NCBI GenBank assembly: GCA_040506275.1
Contig: JBEVXD010000011.1
Span: 107,273 to 171,272 of the forward strand
Source: Thiodiazotropha sp040506275
GTDB taxonomy: Bacteria; Pseudomonadota; Gammaproteobacteria; Chromatiales; Chromatiaceae
DNA: 64,000 nucleotides
Direction of reading: 5' to 3'
Positions 8,703 through 17,090 of this stretch are shown piece by piece. Below the pieces are notes generated by a model that made no database searches, was not told where the DNA came from, and was given only the letters and a program-made list of their open reading frames with translations. The position numbers were made by a program, and so were the translations under genes. The stretch's first letter is position 1. Each line of letters begins with the position of its first letter.

Positions 8703-9179
8703 CTAAAACTTTCGTAGTTGAATTTTTTCAAGCTGGTCCTCCCAGCTCAACATGACGTATTCCGAATCGATCTCTTCTATTTTCCAGCTACCCAGTTCAT
8801 CACCAACATGCAGAATGCGGCTCTTCTTGCTTTTTTCAACGAAAACCATTGCTGAAGGTGGTTCACTCTCTGTCAAAATAATCCCAAGTAGTCGAATTTT
8901 AGGCAGTGCGGGCTGCGAGCGTAGGCCCGGCTTCTCATCCGGTTGCTGCAGATACCCTTTCCGGTCGGAGCGAAACAGGGTTTGCTGGGCAATCGCCAGA
9001 TAGGCTTCCGGTTCCAGCTGTAGAACTTGGTGCTCTGTTGTGGTGGCTGGCTTCTGCTTCGATTCCCCCTCAGCGGCTACAACATCCATGGCGAGGTTAT
9101 ACCTGTCAGACCAAGTTAACCACTCATAAGCAATCACTCCGATCAACAGTAACAAAATGGCTGCGGCCCCCTTTTTCAT
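8703..9179 (-). CDS. GspC-like type II secretion protein (HR domain only)
   Basis: A 158-residue bitopic inner-membrane protein. One N-terminal membrane segment (AAAILLLLIGVIAYEWLTW) is followed by a linker and a C-terminal domain from residue ~70 (LFRSDRKGY, IRLLGIILTE, HVGDELGSWKIEEIDSEYVML) with the pattern of the GspC homology region, which contacts the secretin. It has no PDZ domain, unlike full-length GspC of ~270-300 residues. It is last in the gsp operon, overlapping gspM by four bases. It could equally be called GspP/PilP-like; the role as the inner-membrane partner of the secretin is inferred. Confidence 0.7.
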   Translation of the reverse strand: MKKGAAAILLLLIGVIAYEWLTWSDRYNLAMDVVAAEGESKQKPATTTEHQVLQLEPEAYLAIAQQTLFRSDRKGYLQQPDEKPGLRSQPALPKIRLLGIILTESEPPSAMVFVEKSKKSRILHVGDELGSWKIEEIDSEYVMLSWEDQLEKIQLRKF

Positions 9180-9751
9180 GATGCCTCTTTCCAGAAGTAG
9201 CCATAGACATCAAAGCGGACATCCAGCAGTTCAGCACTCTCTGGTTTTATTCTCACTGGAGCAGAAATCGTCAACTTTTCAAAAAAGAGCAGAGGCTTTC
9301 TTACCTCGATGGCTTGTATCATCTTCTGCAAGGCGAAACTGTCTCCCTGGGCACGTACCCTGACGATGATTTTCTCAGCACTCTCCTCCTCATCTTGCGG
9401 CTCTTGTACCAACTGGGTACTTAGAACAACACCCTCAGCAGCGGCTATCAGCTCTTTGATCTGCTGCTGCAGGTCGGCATAGGCCACCCCTGGGGCAGCT
9501 CCGGTCAGATAGTTCTGCTCGATCAGGGTCTGCAGCTTGGGCGAATTGAGTTCAGATTGAGCCACATCTTTGCGTTCGGCAACTCTAAGGTAATGCGCTG
9601 TCCGATGACGTGCATCCTCAGCATCCTCCTGATATCCACTCACCAGGCTGTTCCAAATCATAAATATGCTAAACAGCACTAACAACACCAGAACCGATGT
9701 ACCTAGCAATACCAGATTGCACTGTTTTTTTGACCAAATGGGAGGCGTCAC
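9176..9751 (-). CDS. gspM: type II secretion protein GspM, subtype b
   Basis: Inner-membrane platform protein of 191 residues. One N-terminal membrane segment (residues ~14-34) is followed by a short coiled coil (EDAEDARHRTAHYLRVAERK) and a ferredoxin-like periplasmic domain (residues ~80-190). The pattern PGVAYADLQQQIKELIAAAEGVV..STQLV and the ending FDVYGYFWK match the GspM-b family rather than classical GspM. In the secretion machine it pairs with GspL. It overlaps its neighbours on both sides by four bases, so it is translationally coupled. Confidence 0.8.
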   Translation of the reverse strand: MTPPIWSKKQCNLVLLGTSVLVLLVLFSIFMIWNSLVSGYQEDAEDARHRTAHYLRVAERKDVAQSELNSPKLQTLIEQNYLTGAAPGVAYADLQQQIKELIAAAEGVVLSTQLVQEPQDEEESAEKIIVRVRAQGDSFALQKMIQAIEVRKPLLFFEKLTISAPVRIKPESAELLDVRFDVYGYFWKEAS

Positions 9752-10797
9752 TTCTGCTGCTCCTGGCTCAGTTTCATCGCGAGATCAAACTTCTCCTTAC
9801 CAGATCTTCGATCCCTTACCACCGGTGATTTGAAACGTACTGATTCGAACAAGGAAGAGGCTTCCAGCAAGGCGATCAATTCTGAAGCCTGCTCAGATAA
9901 ACCGGTAACGACTAAATCCGTTGATGAAACGCTGACTCGCTGCAGCCAACTGCCGGGAGGAATCAGTCGGGTCAACTCCAGCAACAGATCTGACATGGCC
10001 AGATAATCCTGCTTTTGTGCCGTAACCATTCCGACTGCTAGACGTCGCTCTGATAGCTTTTCTTCAATTTGCATGCTTTCGGTTGCATGCTCACGGGCGG
10101 CTTGCATCTTCTGTTGCAGGTCAATCGAAATCTGGCGTTGTTGCCAAATCACGCTGCCTATGGCAACCATAAAAAGAGCGGCAACAGCAGCCCATAAAAA
10201 AGCACTAGACCTGCTACGTGGCTGGGCCATGCCTGTCTGCCGAGACTTTAAAGCCAGGGGTTGAGACTCCCCTGTCAAAGTCACTTTTTCAACCGCCACA
10301 CCAAGTTCAGAGAGTAACTGATACCACGGGTCGAGCCTACTCTTCTGGGCGACAATCAGGCGGCCTTCAAGCCAGCCCCCTTTTTCATTCTGTTTCAGTG
10401 GAGTGAAATGATAGTAGACCTCGTCGGCTTCGAAGGGAGATAGACGGTCCATCTCATAGCCGACCACATTCTCAAGATTTCGTTTTGCGGCTAATGGTAA
10501 GCGAACCTGACGCACCAGTAACAACTGGTGGTCAATTTCAATCTGAATAGTGGAATCGGCATTTTCAAAGTAACGATGCACAAATGTCTTCAGTCGACTG
10601 ATATCCTGCTGCGGAGCGTTAACCTCAATCGACTCTTCACCCTGGGGGGAGATAAAGTTGGCCGATTTTTCAGTTAATAGAAGTCGACCGCTGTTTCGCG
10701 GCACTACACCCAGACGCGCTGCTAGGCAGGCTTTGACGGGATCAACGAACTGATCCTGTAAACCCCTGATAAATTCCTGCCCAGACAGTTCCAACAA
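9748..10797 (-). CDS. gspL: GspL-like protein with PilN domain
   Basis: A 349-residue protein of the type II secretion platform. The N-terminal cytoplasmic part (residues ~1-190) resembles a shortened actin-like GspL/PilM domain (VRLPLAAKRNLENVVGYEMDRLSPF). One membrane segment follows (residues ~203-222, AFLWAAVAALFMVAIGSVIW), then a coiled coil and a PilN-type periplasmic domain (residues ~230-345: LLLELTRLIPPGSWLQRVS, VVTGLSEQASELIALLEAS). It would bind the ATPase GspE in the cytoplasm and GspM in the periplasm. It lies nine bases after gspK. This PilN-fused form is an alternative to classical GspL. Confidence 0.8.
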   Translation of the reverse strand: MLELSGQEFIRGLQDQFVDPVKACLAARLGVVPRNSGRLLLTEKSANFISPQGEESIEVNAPQQDISRLKTFVHRYFENADSTIQIEIDHQLLLVRQVRLPLAAKRNLENVVGYEMDRLSPFEADEVYYHFTPLKQNEKGGWLEGRLIVAQKSRLDPWYQLLSELGVAVEKVTLTGESQPLALKSRQTGMAQPRSRSSAFLWAAVAALFMVAIGSVIWQQRQISIDLQQKMQAAREHATESMQIEEKLSERRLAVGMVTAQKQDYLAMSDLLLELTRLIPPGSWLQRVSVSSTDLVVTGLSEQASELIALLEASSLFESVRFKSPVVRDRRSGKEKFDLAMKLSQEQQK

Positions 10798-10806
10798 GTT
10801 AACGCC

Positions 10807-11595
10807 TCACTCTTCAATTATCGGCCAAGCGGCCGACGAAACCCCATAGTCTATCGTAACCAGCCTCAGTCTGTCCTTAGATCGCCTAACCAGCGCCTCA
10901 GCGTAATAGGGCTGTCTGTCAGTTGGGATCGTCACCAACACCCATACCCCATTTCTGCTTCTCACCCCGGATGAGGCCCCAAAACCACCTGACAGGGGTG
11001 ATGCCTTCTGGCGTCGCCCTGAACTACCGATCGTGAGATAAGGCAACATACTTGTTTTCAGATCGGCATCAATTCCCAACACCAAGCCAAGTTCATCAAC
11101 CGTTGTGAAGGGTGCATCTTTAGCGCCATATGGTTTCCCCGCCTCCAGGTAGTCGTCATCTTCAGCCCCATTTAGCCGATGCAGGGAGTCTCTATCCCGC
11201 CAGTCGAGGATCGAATCAACCAATGTCTCATGCAGATCAGGATCGACTTCCAACGTTTCCATTAACACTCTTAACTGTTGTGCTGTGGCCCGATTCAGGT
11301 CGATAAGCTGATTCTCTTTGATGAGGCGAATCTCCATATCAACCCCATTGAACTGCCACTCATAGGGCTCCCCATCCGGTTTCCAGGCCATCTCTACATC
11401 ACGATCGTAACTACGAGCGGCTCCGTAGTAGAAAGCTGCATCTGCTAGTGCTCGAAAACGGGTTTGATCCAGTTGATTATGAGCCAGAGTCGACTCGGTA
11501 TGAACAGTGGACGAAACTGCAGAGACAATCACCAGCATCAGAACCAGCATCCAGAGTACCAGCACTAATACAATACCCTGTTGACGCCCCTTCAT
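10807..11595 (-). CDS. gspK: type II secretion minor pseudopilin GspK
   Basis: Minor pseudopilin that caps the tip of the pseudopilus, 262 residues. The prepilin leader is MKGRQQG, cut before IVLVLVLWMLVLMLVIVSAV. As is usual in GspK, the +5 glutamate of other pseudopilins is absent. The inserted helical domain shows IDLNRATAQQLRVLMETL and SILDWRDRDSLHRLNGAEDDDY, the hallmark of the family. The stop overlaps the gspL side by a nine-base gap, and the start overlaps gspJ by four bases. Processing would need a prepilin peptidase (GspO/PilD), which is not in the window. Confidence 0.9.
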   Translation of the reverse strand: MKGRQQGIVLVLVLWMLVLMLVIVSAVSSTVHTESTLAHNQLDQTRFRALADAAFYYGAARSYDRDVEMAWKPDGEPYEWQFNGVDMEIRLIKENQLIDLNRATAQQLRVLMETLEVDPDLHETLVDSILDWRDRDSLHRLNGAEDDDYLEAGKPYGAKDAPFTTVDELGLVLGIDADLKTSMLPYLTIGSSGRRQKASPLSGGFGASSGVRSRNGVWVLVTIPTDRQPYYAEALVRRSKDRLRLVTIDYGVSSAAWPIIEE

Positions 11596-12305
11596 CTCTG
11601 GGCTCCACGAACGGTGATTGTCAGTGGCGATGTCACCTTGCTCTTGTAGTGAAGTCGGATGCGGATCATCTGGGGCAGCTTCTCGCTAGCCTGCCATTCG
11701 CGATGCCATTCATCAGGAATACCTCGCTGAAGTGAGCCGTAATAGGCTAACTCAATCTCAGTCACACCTCGAAGCAGAAGGTGCTCACTATAGCGTATTG
11801 CTGCAATATCCTGGTCTGCAGGTTGCCATTCACTGGCAATTGGCGCACGCCAATCCCGCCCATCTTCCGGTGCCTCTTCGAGCACTTCAGGGTGATAGAG
11901 CCAACGTTTCAGCAGTAGTAATTTCTCTTCGCCTTGAGCTAATAATTCAAGGCGAAACAGTGAGGCACCACCAGGCCCCGCTTGTGCGGCGGTAGGTCCT
12001 ACCCAACGTAATAGATTCTGGGATCCATAAAAGAGCGGTTCAAGCCCATCTTCCGTTTCTTGCAATTCATTGTACATACCACCGAGAGTGCGCTTTAGAT
12101 AATCAAAGGCGAGTCGTTCGTTGGATTGGCGTTCGCTGGTTGCGGCTGAACTTTGCCAGCTGCGTCGCCCCAGGTCCAGGCCAGAAAACAGCAGCACCAT
12201 AATCAAACTCATCAGCACCAAAGCAATAATCAGCTCCACCAGAGTGAAACCGCCACTGCGCTTGATCCTGTATGGCCTGTCAGTAACGCAAGGTCGACAA
12301 CACAT
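11592..12305 (-). CDS. gspJ: type II secretion minor pseudopilin GspJ
   Basis: Minor pseudopilin of the tip complex. The frame stays open further upstream, but the extra residues are only antisense of gspI, so I place the start at the ATG at 12305 (MCCRPCVTDRPYRIKRSGG), which gives a 19-residue leader before FTLVELIIALVLMSLIMVLL. The cleavage-site glycine and the +5 glutamate are present. The mature body (~218 residues) is consistent with GspJ (LLRGVTEIELAYYG, LPQMIRIRLHY). It overlaps gspI by 26 bases and gspK by four. Confidence 0.85.
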   Translation of the reverse strand: MCCRPCVTDRPYRIKRSGGFTLVELIIALVLMSLIMVLLFSGLDLGRRSWQSSAATSERQSNERLAFDYLKRTLGGMYNELQETEDGLEPLFYGSQNLLRWVGPTAAQAGPGGASLFRLELLAQGEEKLLLLKRWLYHPEVLEEAPEDGRDWRAPIASEWQPADQDIAAIRYSEHLLLRGVTEIELAYYGSLQRGIPDEWHREWQASEKLPQMIRIRLHYKSKVTSPLTITVRGAQR

Positions 12306-12657
12306 AGCGCCTGCCAGATCTGACTTCTCCCCAAGAGATCTCTGCGGTAACAATAAATGAGGCCCCTTTGAGGTAGCCAGTTTCCATTGGATTTTCTTCA
12401 ACCTTAAGTCGCCAGTGATAGCCATCCTCAGATTGCCCCTCCAAGCTGGCGACCTCCAACGGCATAGCGATCCCGACCTCTGAGATAAGTGATTCTGCCA
12501 GAGTGGCAGCTTGGGAGTGTTGTGAAGCGATAACCAGTCCCCGGCTGTTGCTGGAGAGGGTTTTCATCATCACACCCAGGGTTACCGCCAAAAGCGTGAA
12601 TGCGACAAGAACCTCAAGCAGAGAGAAGCCCTTTTGCTGGAAAAAATTAGTGGTCAA
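12280..12657 (-). CDS. gspI: type II secretion minor pseudopilin GspI
   Basis: Minor pseudopilin of the tip complex. The long open frame upstream merely reads through gspH; I place the start at the TTG at 12657, which has GGAAGG eight to nine bases upstream and overlaps the end of gspH by 11 bases. The product is 125 residues with a ten-residue leader (ending QQKG) cut before FSLLEVLVAFTLLAVTLGVM, including the +5 glutamate. The C-terminal part (ISWGEVRSGRRYVLSTLRY) has the usual GspI ending. An ATG annotation would overshoot by 78 codons. Confidence 0.85.
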   Translation of the reverse strand: MTTNFFQQKGFSLLEVLVAFTLLAVTLGVMMKTLSSNSRGLVIASQHSQAATLAESLISEVGIAMPLEVASLEGQSEDGYHWRLKVEENPMETGYLKGASFIVTAEISWGEVRSGRRYVLSTLRY

Positions 12658-13096
12658 GTGAGACCCTTCCGGTGAGCCAGTCCACATCGATCTGGTGGGT
12701 TTTTCCTGCAGCTGAAAGGATAACCCGGCCACCACTGGAGCTGCCGTCGGGGAAAAAGCGGATACCACCCTGCTGATCCCCCTCTCCTTCATCACTGGCA
12801 CCGACGATCTGCAAATCAGCCTCCTGGGGGAGTTCATAGACGCTCTCGCGGGAGGAGATGGTGTACTGTTTTTGCTCCAGATCCAACACAAACAGGCCCT
12901 GTTTACCCTGAGCGACGGACCAACTCCTCAGAAAACGTATCGCCGAAGCCATCTCCTGACTCGCGCCTTTAAGCTTGACTCCTGGTATGACCCGATTAAT
13001 TGCCGGGGGAACCAGGGCTACCAGAGCGCCGGCAATAACCAGAACAATGATCAGTTCGAGCAGTGTAAACCCGGAGGATTTGGTCGGCATTGCCAC
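12647..13096 (-). CDS. gspH: type II secretion pseudopilin GspH
   Basis: Pseudopilin linking the tip complex to the GspG fibre, 149 residues. The leader is MAMPTKSSG, cut before FTLLELIIVLVIAGALVALV, with the +5 glutamate in place. The globular part has the strands and glycine-rich loop of GspH (IRFFPDGSSSGGRVIL near the C-terminus). It lies three bases after gspG and shares its last 11 bases with gspI. Confidence 0.9.
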   Translation of the reverse strand: MAMPTKSSGFTLLELIIVLVIAGALVALVPPAINRVIPGVKLKGASQEMASAIRFLRSWSVAQGKQGLFVLDLEQKQYTISSRESVYELPQEADLQIVGASDEGEGDQQGGIRFFPDGSSSGGRVILSAAGKTHQIDVDWLTGRVSLDH

Positions 13097-13099
13097 CCA

Positions 13100-13534
13100 T
13101 CACTCCCAACCATTGATATCCCTGGCTTCACCCTCTCCACCCTCGACACCATCTGAACCCAGGGAGTAGAGGTCATAGTCGCCATGCTCTCCTGGATAGC
13201 GATAGTGGTAGTCAGTACCCCAGGGGTCTTTAGGTAGTCTCGGCTTCTTTAAATAGGGGCCATTCCAGTTATCCAAACCATCGACGCGCTGCACTAATGC
13301 GATTAATCCCTGTTCACCTCGGGGATAGTTACCTGTGTCCAGACGATAAATATCGAGGGCAGCGGAGAGTTCTTCAAGTTGTACACGGGCGGTTTTACTC
13401 TTCGATTCACCGAGCGCACTCATCACTCTGGGCCCCACCAGGCCAGCCAGCATGGCAAGAATCGCCATAACAACCAGCAATTCGATCAGGGTAAAGCCTC
13501 GCTGGGAGGTACGATGGTTATAGACATTCATCAT
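13100..13534 (-). CDS. gspG: type II secretion major pseudopilin GspG
   Basis: Main subunit of the periplasmic pseudopilus, 144 residues. The leader ends QRG and mature protein starts FTLIELLVVMAILAMLAGLV. The family features are all visible: LDTGNYP, a PWGTDYHYRYPGEHGDYDLYSLGSDG block, and acidic residues (DGVEGGEGEARDI) that form the calcium site in GspG. Two adjacent ATG codons start it. Between it and gspF lie ~170 bases containing a dispersed palindrome, an insertion in an otherwise tight operon. Confidence 0.95.
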   Translation of the reverse strand: MMNVYNHRTSQRGFTLIELLVVMAILAMLAGLVGPRVMSALGESKSKTARVQLEELSAALDIYRLDTGNYPRGEQGLIALVQRVDGLDNWNGPYLKKPRLPKDPWGTDYHYRYPGEHGDYDLYSLGSDGVEGGEGEARDINGWE

Positions 13535-13635
13535 TCAATATCTCTTATGTTTTCAAGGATGCTATTGGGTTATACCCGAATCGCAATTAGTTAATAGCCT
13601 TAGCCAAATGTTTGGCGCAATTATCCGCTTTGTCT

Positions 13636-13658
13636 GGTGGGGCTGGGCCCCACCCTAC
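13636..13658. repeat. dispersed palindrome inside the gsp operon
   Basis: GGTGGGGCTGGGCCCCACC followed by CTAC, between gspF and gspG. An RNA hairpin here could stabilise or separate the upstream and downstream parts of the transcript. Family members are listed at 989 and 35579. Confidence 0.7.
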
Positions 13659-13707
13659 ACCATTTCTGCATAGGTCAGTGCCATTCGGCTATATCCATCT
13701 TATTCTT

Positions 13708-14922
13708 CTAGAAAGCCAGATCGTTAACACTCAGCATCGCCAGCAGAATGGAGATGATAATACCAGCAACGACCAAGCCCAATCCAACAATCAGAATTGG
13801 TTCGACAAGGGTAAGCATACGTTGCACTGACTCACGCACCTCTCGATCATAGACATCCGCCACGTCAGCCAGCATGGTATCAATTTCACCAGACTCCTCG
13901 CCCACCTGGAGCATCCGTATAGCAAGCTCAGGGAGTAGTTTCTGTTCAATCAACGGTGCTGACAGGCCTCTTCCCTGCTTCAGCTGCTGTGCCGCTTGCT
14001 CGATACCCTGAGCAATATAGCTATTGTTCAACACCTCCTGAGAGAGCTTCACCGCATTCAGCAGGGTCAAGCCATTGTGTAGCAAAGAGGCCATGGTTCT
14101 CGACAGACGAGCTGTTTCAACTTTCAGTAGCAGGTCTCCCAACAGAGGCAGACTCAGCAGCCAACGATCCCAGCGATATTGGTGATCGCCCTTCTCAATC
14201 CAGATGCGAAACAGGGCAATGCCGAGAAAGATCATCGCCAGTAACAGCCACCAATAGTTGGTCAGAAAGTCTCCTGCTGAAAGTATGATCTGAGTGGCCA
14301 CCGGGAGTTCCCTGCCCATATCCTCAAACATCTGACTGAACTGAGGAACCACGAATACAAGCAGCACCATCACAGAGATCGTTGCAACCACCAGTAGTAT
14401 CGTAGGATAGATGAGTGCCGATCGCACACTCTCACGCAGCGCCTGTGATCTCTCCATATAGTCTGTAATGCGCTCCAGAGCCTCACTCAACATGCCGCCA
14501 GCTTCTCCCGCCTTGATCATGCTTACAAACAGTCTTGGAAATATATCCCGCTGCTTTTCCAGTGCCCGGGAAAAGGTTGCGCCGCCTTTGATGGCATCAT
14601 TCAGATCATCGATTAAGGCGCTCATGCTCTGATCACTGTTCAACCGAGCCATCAACGACAATGCACCCTCCAGGGGCATACCCGCCTTGAGCAGGGTTGC
14701 CAACTCTTTGGCAAAGGCAAGAATCTGTTTGCGACCGACTTTTTTCTCACCACCACTTCGGTAGCCCAGCAGTCCACGAAGGCCCGTAACCCGTTTCACC
14801 TGCAGTGGGATCAGTTGTTCTCGCTGAAGCTCAATGATCACATGACGGCTGTCTTCAGCCTCCATTTCACCTTTCAGGGTCTCCCCGGAAGCATTACTGG
14901 CTTGATAACTGAACAGAGCCAT
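13708..14922 (-). CDS. gspF: type II secretion inner-membrane platform protein GspF
   Basis: Polytopic platform protein of 404 residues that couples the GspE motor to pseudopilus assembly. Two T2SSF domains are visible: residues ~70-195 (FAKELATLLKAGMPLEGAL) and ~270-395 (TARLSRTMASLLHNGLTLLNAV). Three membrane segments lie near residues 170-190, 220-240 and 375-398. The second domain has MLQVGEESGEIDTML, the family's GE(E/K)SG signature, as does the first (MIKAGEAGGMLSEAL). It follows gspE by 120 bases. Confidence 0.95.
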   Translation of the reverse strand: MALFSYQASNASGETLKGEMEAEDSRHVIIELQREQLIPLQVKRVTGLRGLLGYRSGGEKKVGRKQILAFAKELATLLKAGMPLEGALSLMARLNSDQSMSALIDDLNDAIKGGATFSRALEKQRDIFPRLFVSMIKAGEAGGMLSEALERITDYMERSQALRESVRSALIYPTILLVVATISVMVLLVFVVPQFSQMFEDMGRELPVATQIILSAGDFLTNYWWLLLAMIFLGIALFRIWIEKGDHQYRWDRWLLSLPLLGDLLLKVETARLSRTMASLLHNGLTLLNAVKLSQEVLNNSYIAQGIEQAAQQLKQGRGLSAPLIEQKLLPELAIRMLQVGEESGEIDTMLADVADVYDREVRESVQRMLTLVEPILIVGLGLVVAGIIISILLAMLSVNDLAF

Positions 14923-15042
14923 ATCCTAGAATCCTTGTAACTTTAATGGGCTCACCCGATGGGTCAGGATAAAAATCCACTAATTGATAGGGCATATCAT
15001 TACCTTACGTTAGATTTTAGCGGTCAACTGCGGAATCTAGGA

Positions 15043-16770
15043 TTATGCATCCGCTTCACTGACCCGCATCAACTCTTCATAGGAGGTCAATCCCCGCAAC
15101 ACTTTCGCAAGTCCATCACGATACATGGTATCCATGCCCTCTTTCATACCCTGTTGTTGAATGGTTGTAGCGGTGGCACGCTGAGTTACAAGATGACGAA
15201 CCGATTCGCTGATCAGCAGTACCTCGGCGATATTCATTCGTCCGCTGTAGCCGGTGTGGGCGCACTCTTCACAGCCCTGGGGACGATAGAGGGTGACTGG
15301 CTCCTGTTCAGACACCAGACCTGCCTGAATAAATCGGCGACTGAGGGTCTCATCCGCAGTGTAGGACTGCTTGCATGAGGGACAGAGTCGCCTCGCCAGT
15401 CGCTGAGCAACAATGGCATTCACTGTGGAGGCCAACAGATAGGGTTCGACCCCCATATCCAGCAGGCGGCTGACTGTACCTGCAGCATCATTGGTATGTA
15501 GTGTGGACAGCACCAGATGGCCGGTCAGGGCAGCCTGCACGGCAATCCGCACCGTTTCAGCATCACGCATCTCACCTACCATGATGATATCTGGATCCTG
15601 GCGCACGATGGCACGCAAAGCATTGGCGAAATCCATACCCACCTGGGGCTTCACCTGAATCTGATTGATCCCCTCCAGTTTGTACTCCACCGGATCTTCA
15701 ACGGTGATAATTTTTACCCCCGGTCGGTTGAGCTGACTGAGGGCTGTGTAGAGGGTGGTGCTCTTGCCGCTACCGGTTGGGCCGGTCACCAGGATGATCC
15801 CATTCGGCTGCTGCAGAGATTGCTGCAGTCGGGTCAGGGAAGTGTCGCCGAATCCCAAGCTGTCGAACTCGAAACTGATACTCTTTTTGTTGAGCAGCCG
15901 AATGACCAGGCTTTCACCATAGAGTGTGGGTACAGTGGAGACACGCAACTCAAGTTCATTGCCCTGGATCTTGAGTGAGATCCGCCCATCCTGTGGCACT
16001 CGCTGCTCGGCGATATTGAGCTTTGCCATAATCTTGATTCTGGAGATAATCGCCGCTGTGGAGTGTGCAGGAGGAGACTCTGCCTCGGAAAGAATGCCGT
16101 CGATGCGGTAGCGCACCATCAGAGTATCCTCAAATGGCTCGATATGGATATCTGAAGCATCGGCCTCAACGGCCCGTTGCAGAATGTGGTTCACCAATCG
16201 AATGATTGGCGCTTCACTGGCCAGATCCTTCAAGTGCTCGATACTTTCTTCTAGCTCCTGCTCATCGTCCAGATCGTCGACAATCTCCCCCATGGCGCTA
16301 CGACCAGCACCATAGACCCGTTCCAGGGCGGACTCTATCTCAGATAGCCGACCTACTTTGAGGCTCACAGGACCGCCCATCACCAAACTCAGGGCGCTGG
16401 CGATGCAGCTCTGTCCTGGATCGGCAACAGCAACCACCAGCCCCTCATCCTGCAGCGCCAATGGCATCGCTTTCATCTCTTTCAGAAATCGAAAGGTAAT
16501 GGGCTGGTCGTGCACCGGTTCGTCTGGATACTCGGCACTGTCTGTCACCGCAGCCAAGCCATAATGGTCAGACATTGTCTGCACCAGTTCTGTCTCCGAG
16601 ATCAAACCCAGATGCACCAGGGTCTCGGCTTCGCTCTCACCGGTCTCGCGGGCAAAACTCTCGGCTTTGGAGAAATCCTGGGCAGTCAGGCGACCAAGGT
16701 CGCTGAGATAAACAAATACCCCAGCTGTACAGGCTTTGGAACCCTGATTGATATTGGATAAGGATGACAT
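15043..16770 (-). CDS. gspE: type II secretion ATPase GspE
   Basis: Cytoplasmic hexameric ATPase that powers the pseudopilus, 575 residues. The N-terminal domain (~20-160) is of the MshEN/GspE-N type. The ATPase core has Walker A GPTGSGKSTTLY (residue ~330), Asp box ITVEDPVEY, Walker B DPDIIMVGEMRD and the His box. The zinc knuckle of the C-terminal domain is CPSC (residue ~467) and CEEC (~505). It is first in the operon; the ~320 bases upstream hold no gene, so the promoter is probably there. Confidence 0.95.
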   Translation of the reverse strand: MSSLSNINQGSKACTAGVFVYLSDLGRLTAQDFSKAESFARETGESEAETLVHLGLISETELVQTMSDHYGLAAVTDSAEYPDEPVHDQPITFRFLKEMKAMPLALQDEGLVVAVADPGQSCIASALSLVMGGPVSLKVGRLSEIESALERVYGAGRSAMGEIVDDLDDEQELEESIEHLKDLASEAPIIRLVNHILQRAVEADASDIHIEPFEDTLMVRYRIDGILSEAESPPAHSTAAIISRIKIMAKLNIAEQRVPQDGRISLKIQGNELELRVSTVPTLYGESLVIRLLNKKSISFEFDSLGFGDTSLTRLQQSLQQPNGIILVTGPTGSGKSTTLYTALSQLNRPGVKIITVEDPVEYKLEGINQIQVKPQVGMDFANALRAIVRQDPDIIMVGEMRDAETVRIAVQAALTGHLVLSTLHTNDAAGTVSRLLDMGVEPYLLASTVNAIVAQRLARRLCPSCKQSYTADETLSRRFIQAGLVSEQEPVTLYRPQGCEECAHTGYSGRMNIAEVLLISESVRHLVTQRATATTIQQQGMKEGMDTMYRDGLAKVLRGLTSYEELMRVSEADA

Positions 16771-17090
16771 TATCTCAGTGAGACCGAATCAAACGTTAAA
16801 TGTCTCTTTTTAATCAGTAATAATTTATCAGCATTCAGTAAAAACATCTGCTGATGACTGATTCTGTATCTCAGTTCAGACAATAGACTTTATACCTTGG
16901 TAAGAGTAAGGTTTAGGAATTAAATGCCGTTTTCAAGCATTCAGCTTGGCCAGTGATCATTATCACTGTTACACAATGCAATTCACACCATTCTAAATAA
17001 ACAACGGGAGGAATCATAGACAGAGAGATTTGAGACTTCGGCATTTAGGTCAGCCGATATGTACGTTTATCTATCTAGGGAGAGAAGAGT
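16771..17090. other. divergent intergenic region between gspE and the VPLPA-type gene
   Basis: No gene is visible. It should carry the promoters of the gsp operon (leftward) and of the sorted-protein gene (rightward). The clearest motif is the palindrome at 16952-16967. A strong ribosome site (AGGGAGAG) precedes the rightward start. Confidence 0.5.
16952..16967. promoter_or_regulatory. TGAT-N4-ATCA palindrome, FNR/CRP-like
   Basis: AGTGATCATTATCACT is a perfect dyad with the TGAT-N4-ATCA core of FNR/CRP-family sites (FNR consensus TTGAT-N4-ATCAA). It lies 123 bases upstream of the next start. Single sites of this size occur by chance, so confidence is low. Confidence 0.3.

Noticed and set aside
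12306..12425. Longer form of gspJ starting at 12425
   Set aside because: The additional residues lie antiparallel-in-frame over gspI and would bury the prepilin cleavage site deep in the protein. The ATG at 12305 gives a normal leader.
8703..16770. MSHA or type IV pilus locus
   Set aside because: gspK with its inserted domain, the calcium-site GspG and GspH/I/J in this order define type II secretion; no pilin, PilT or PilQ genes are present.
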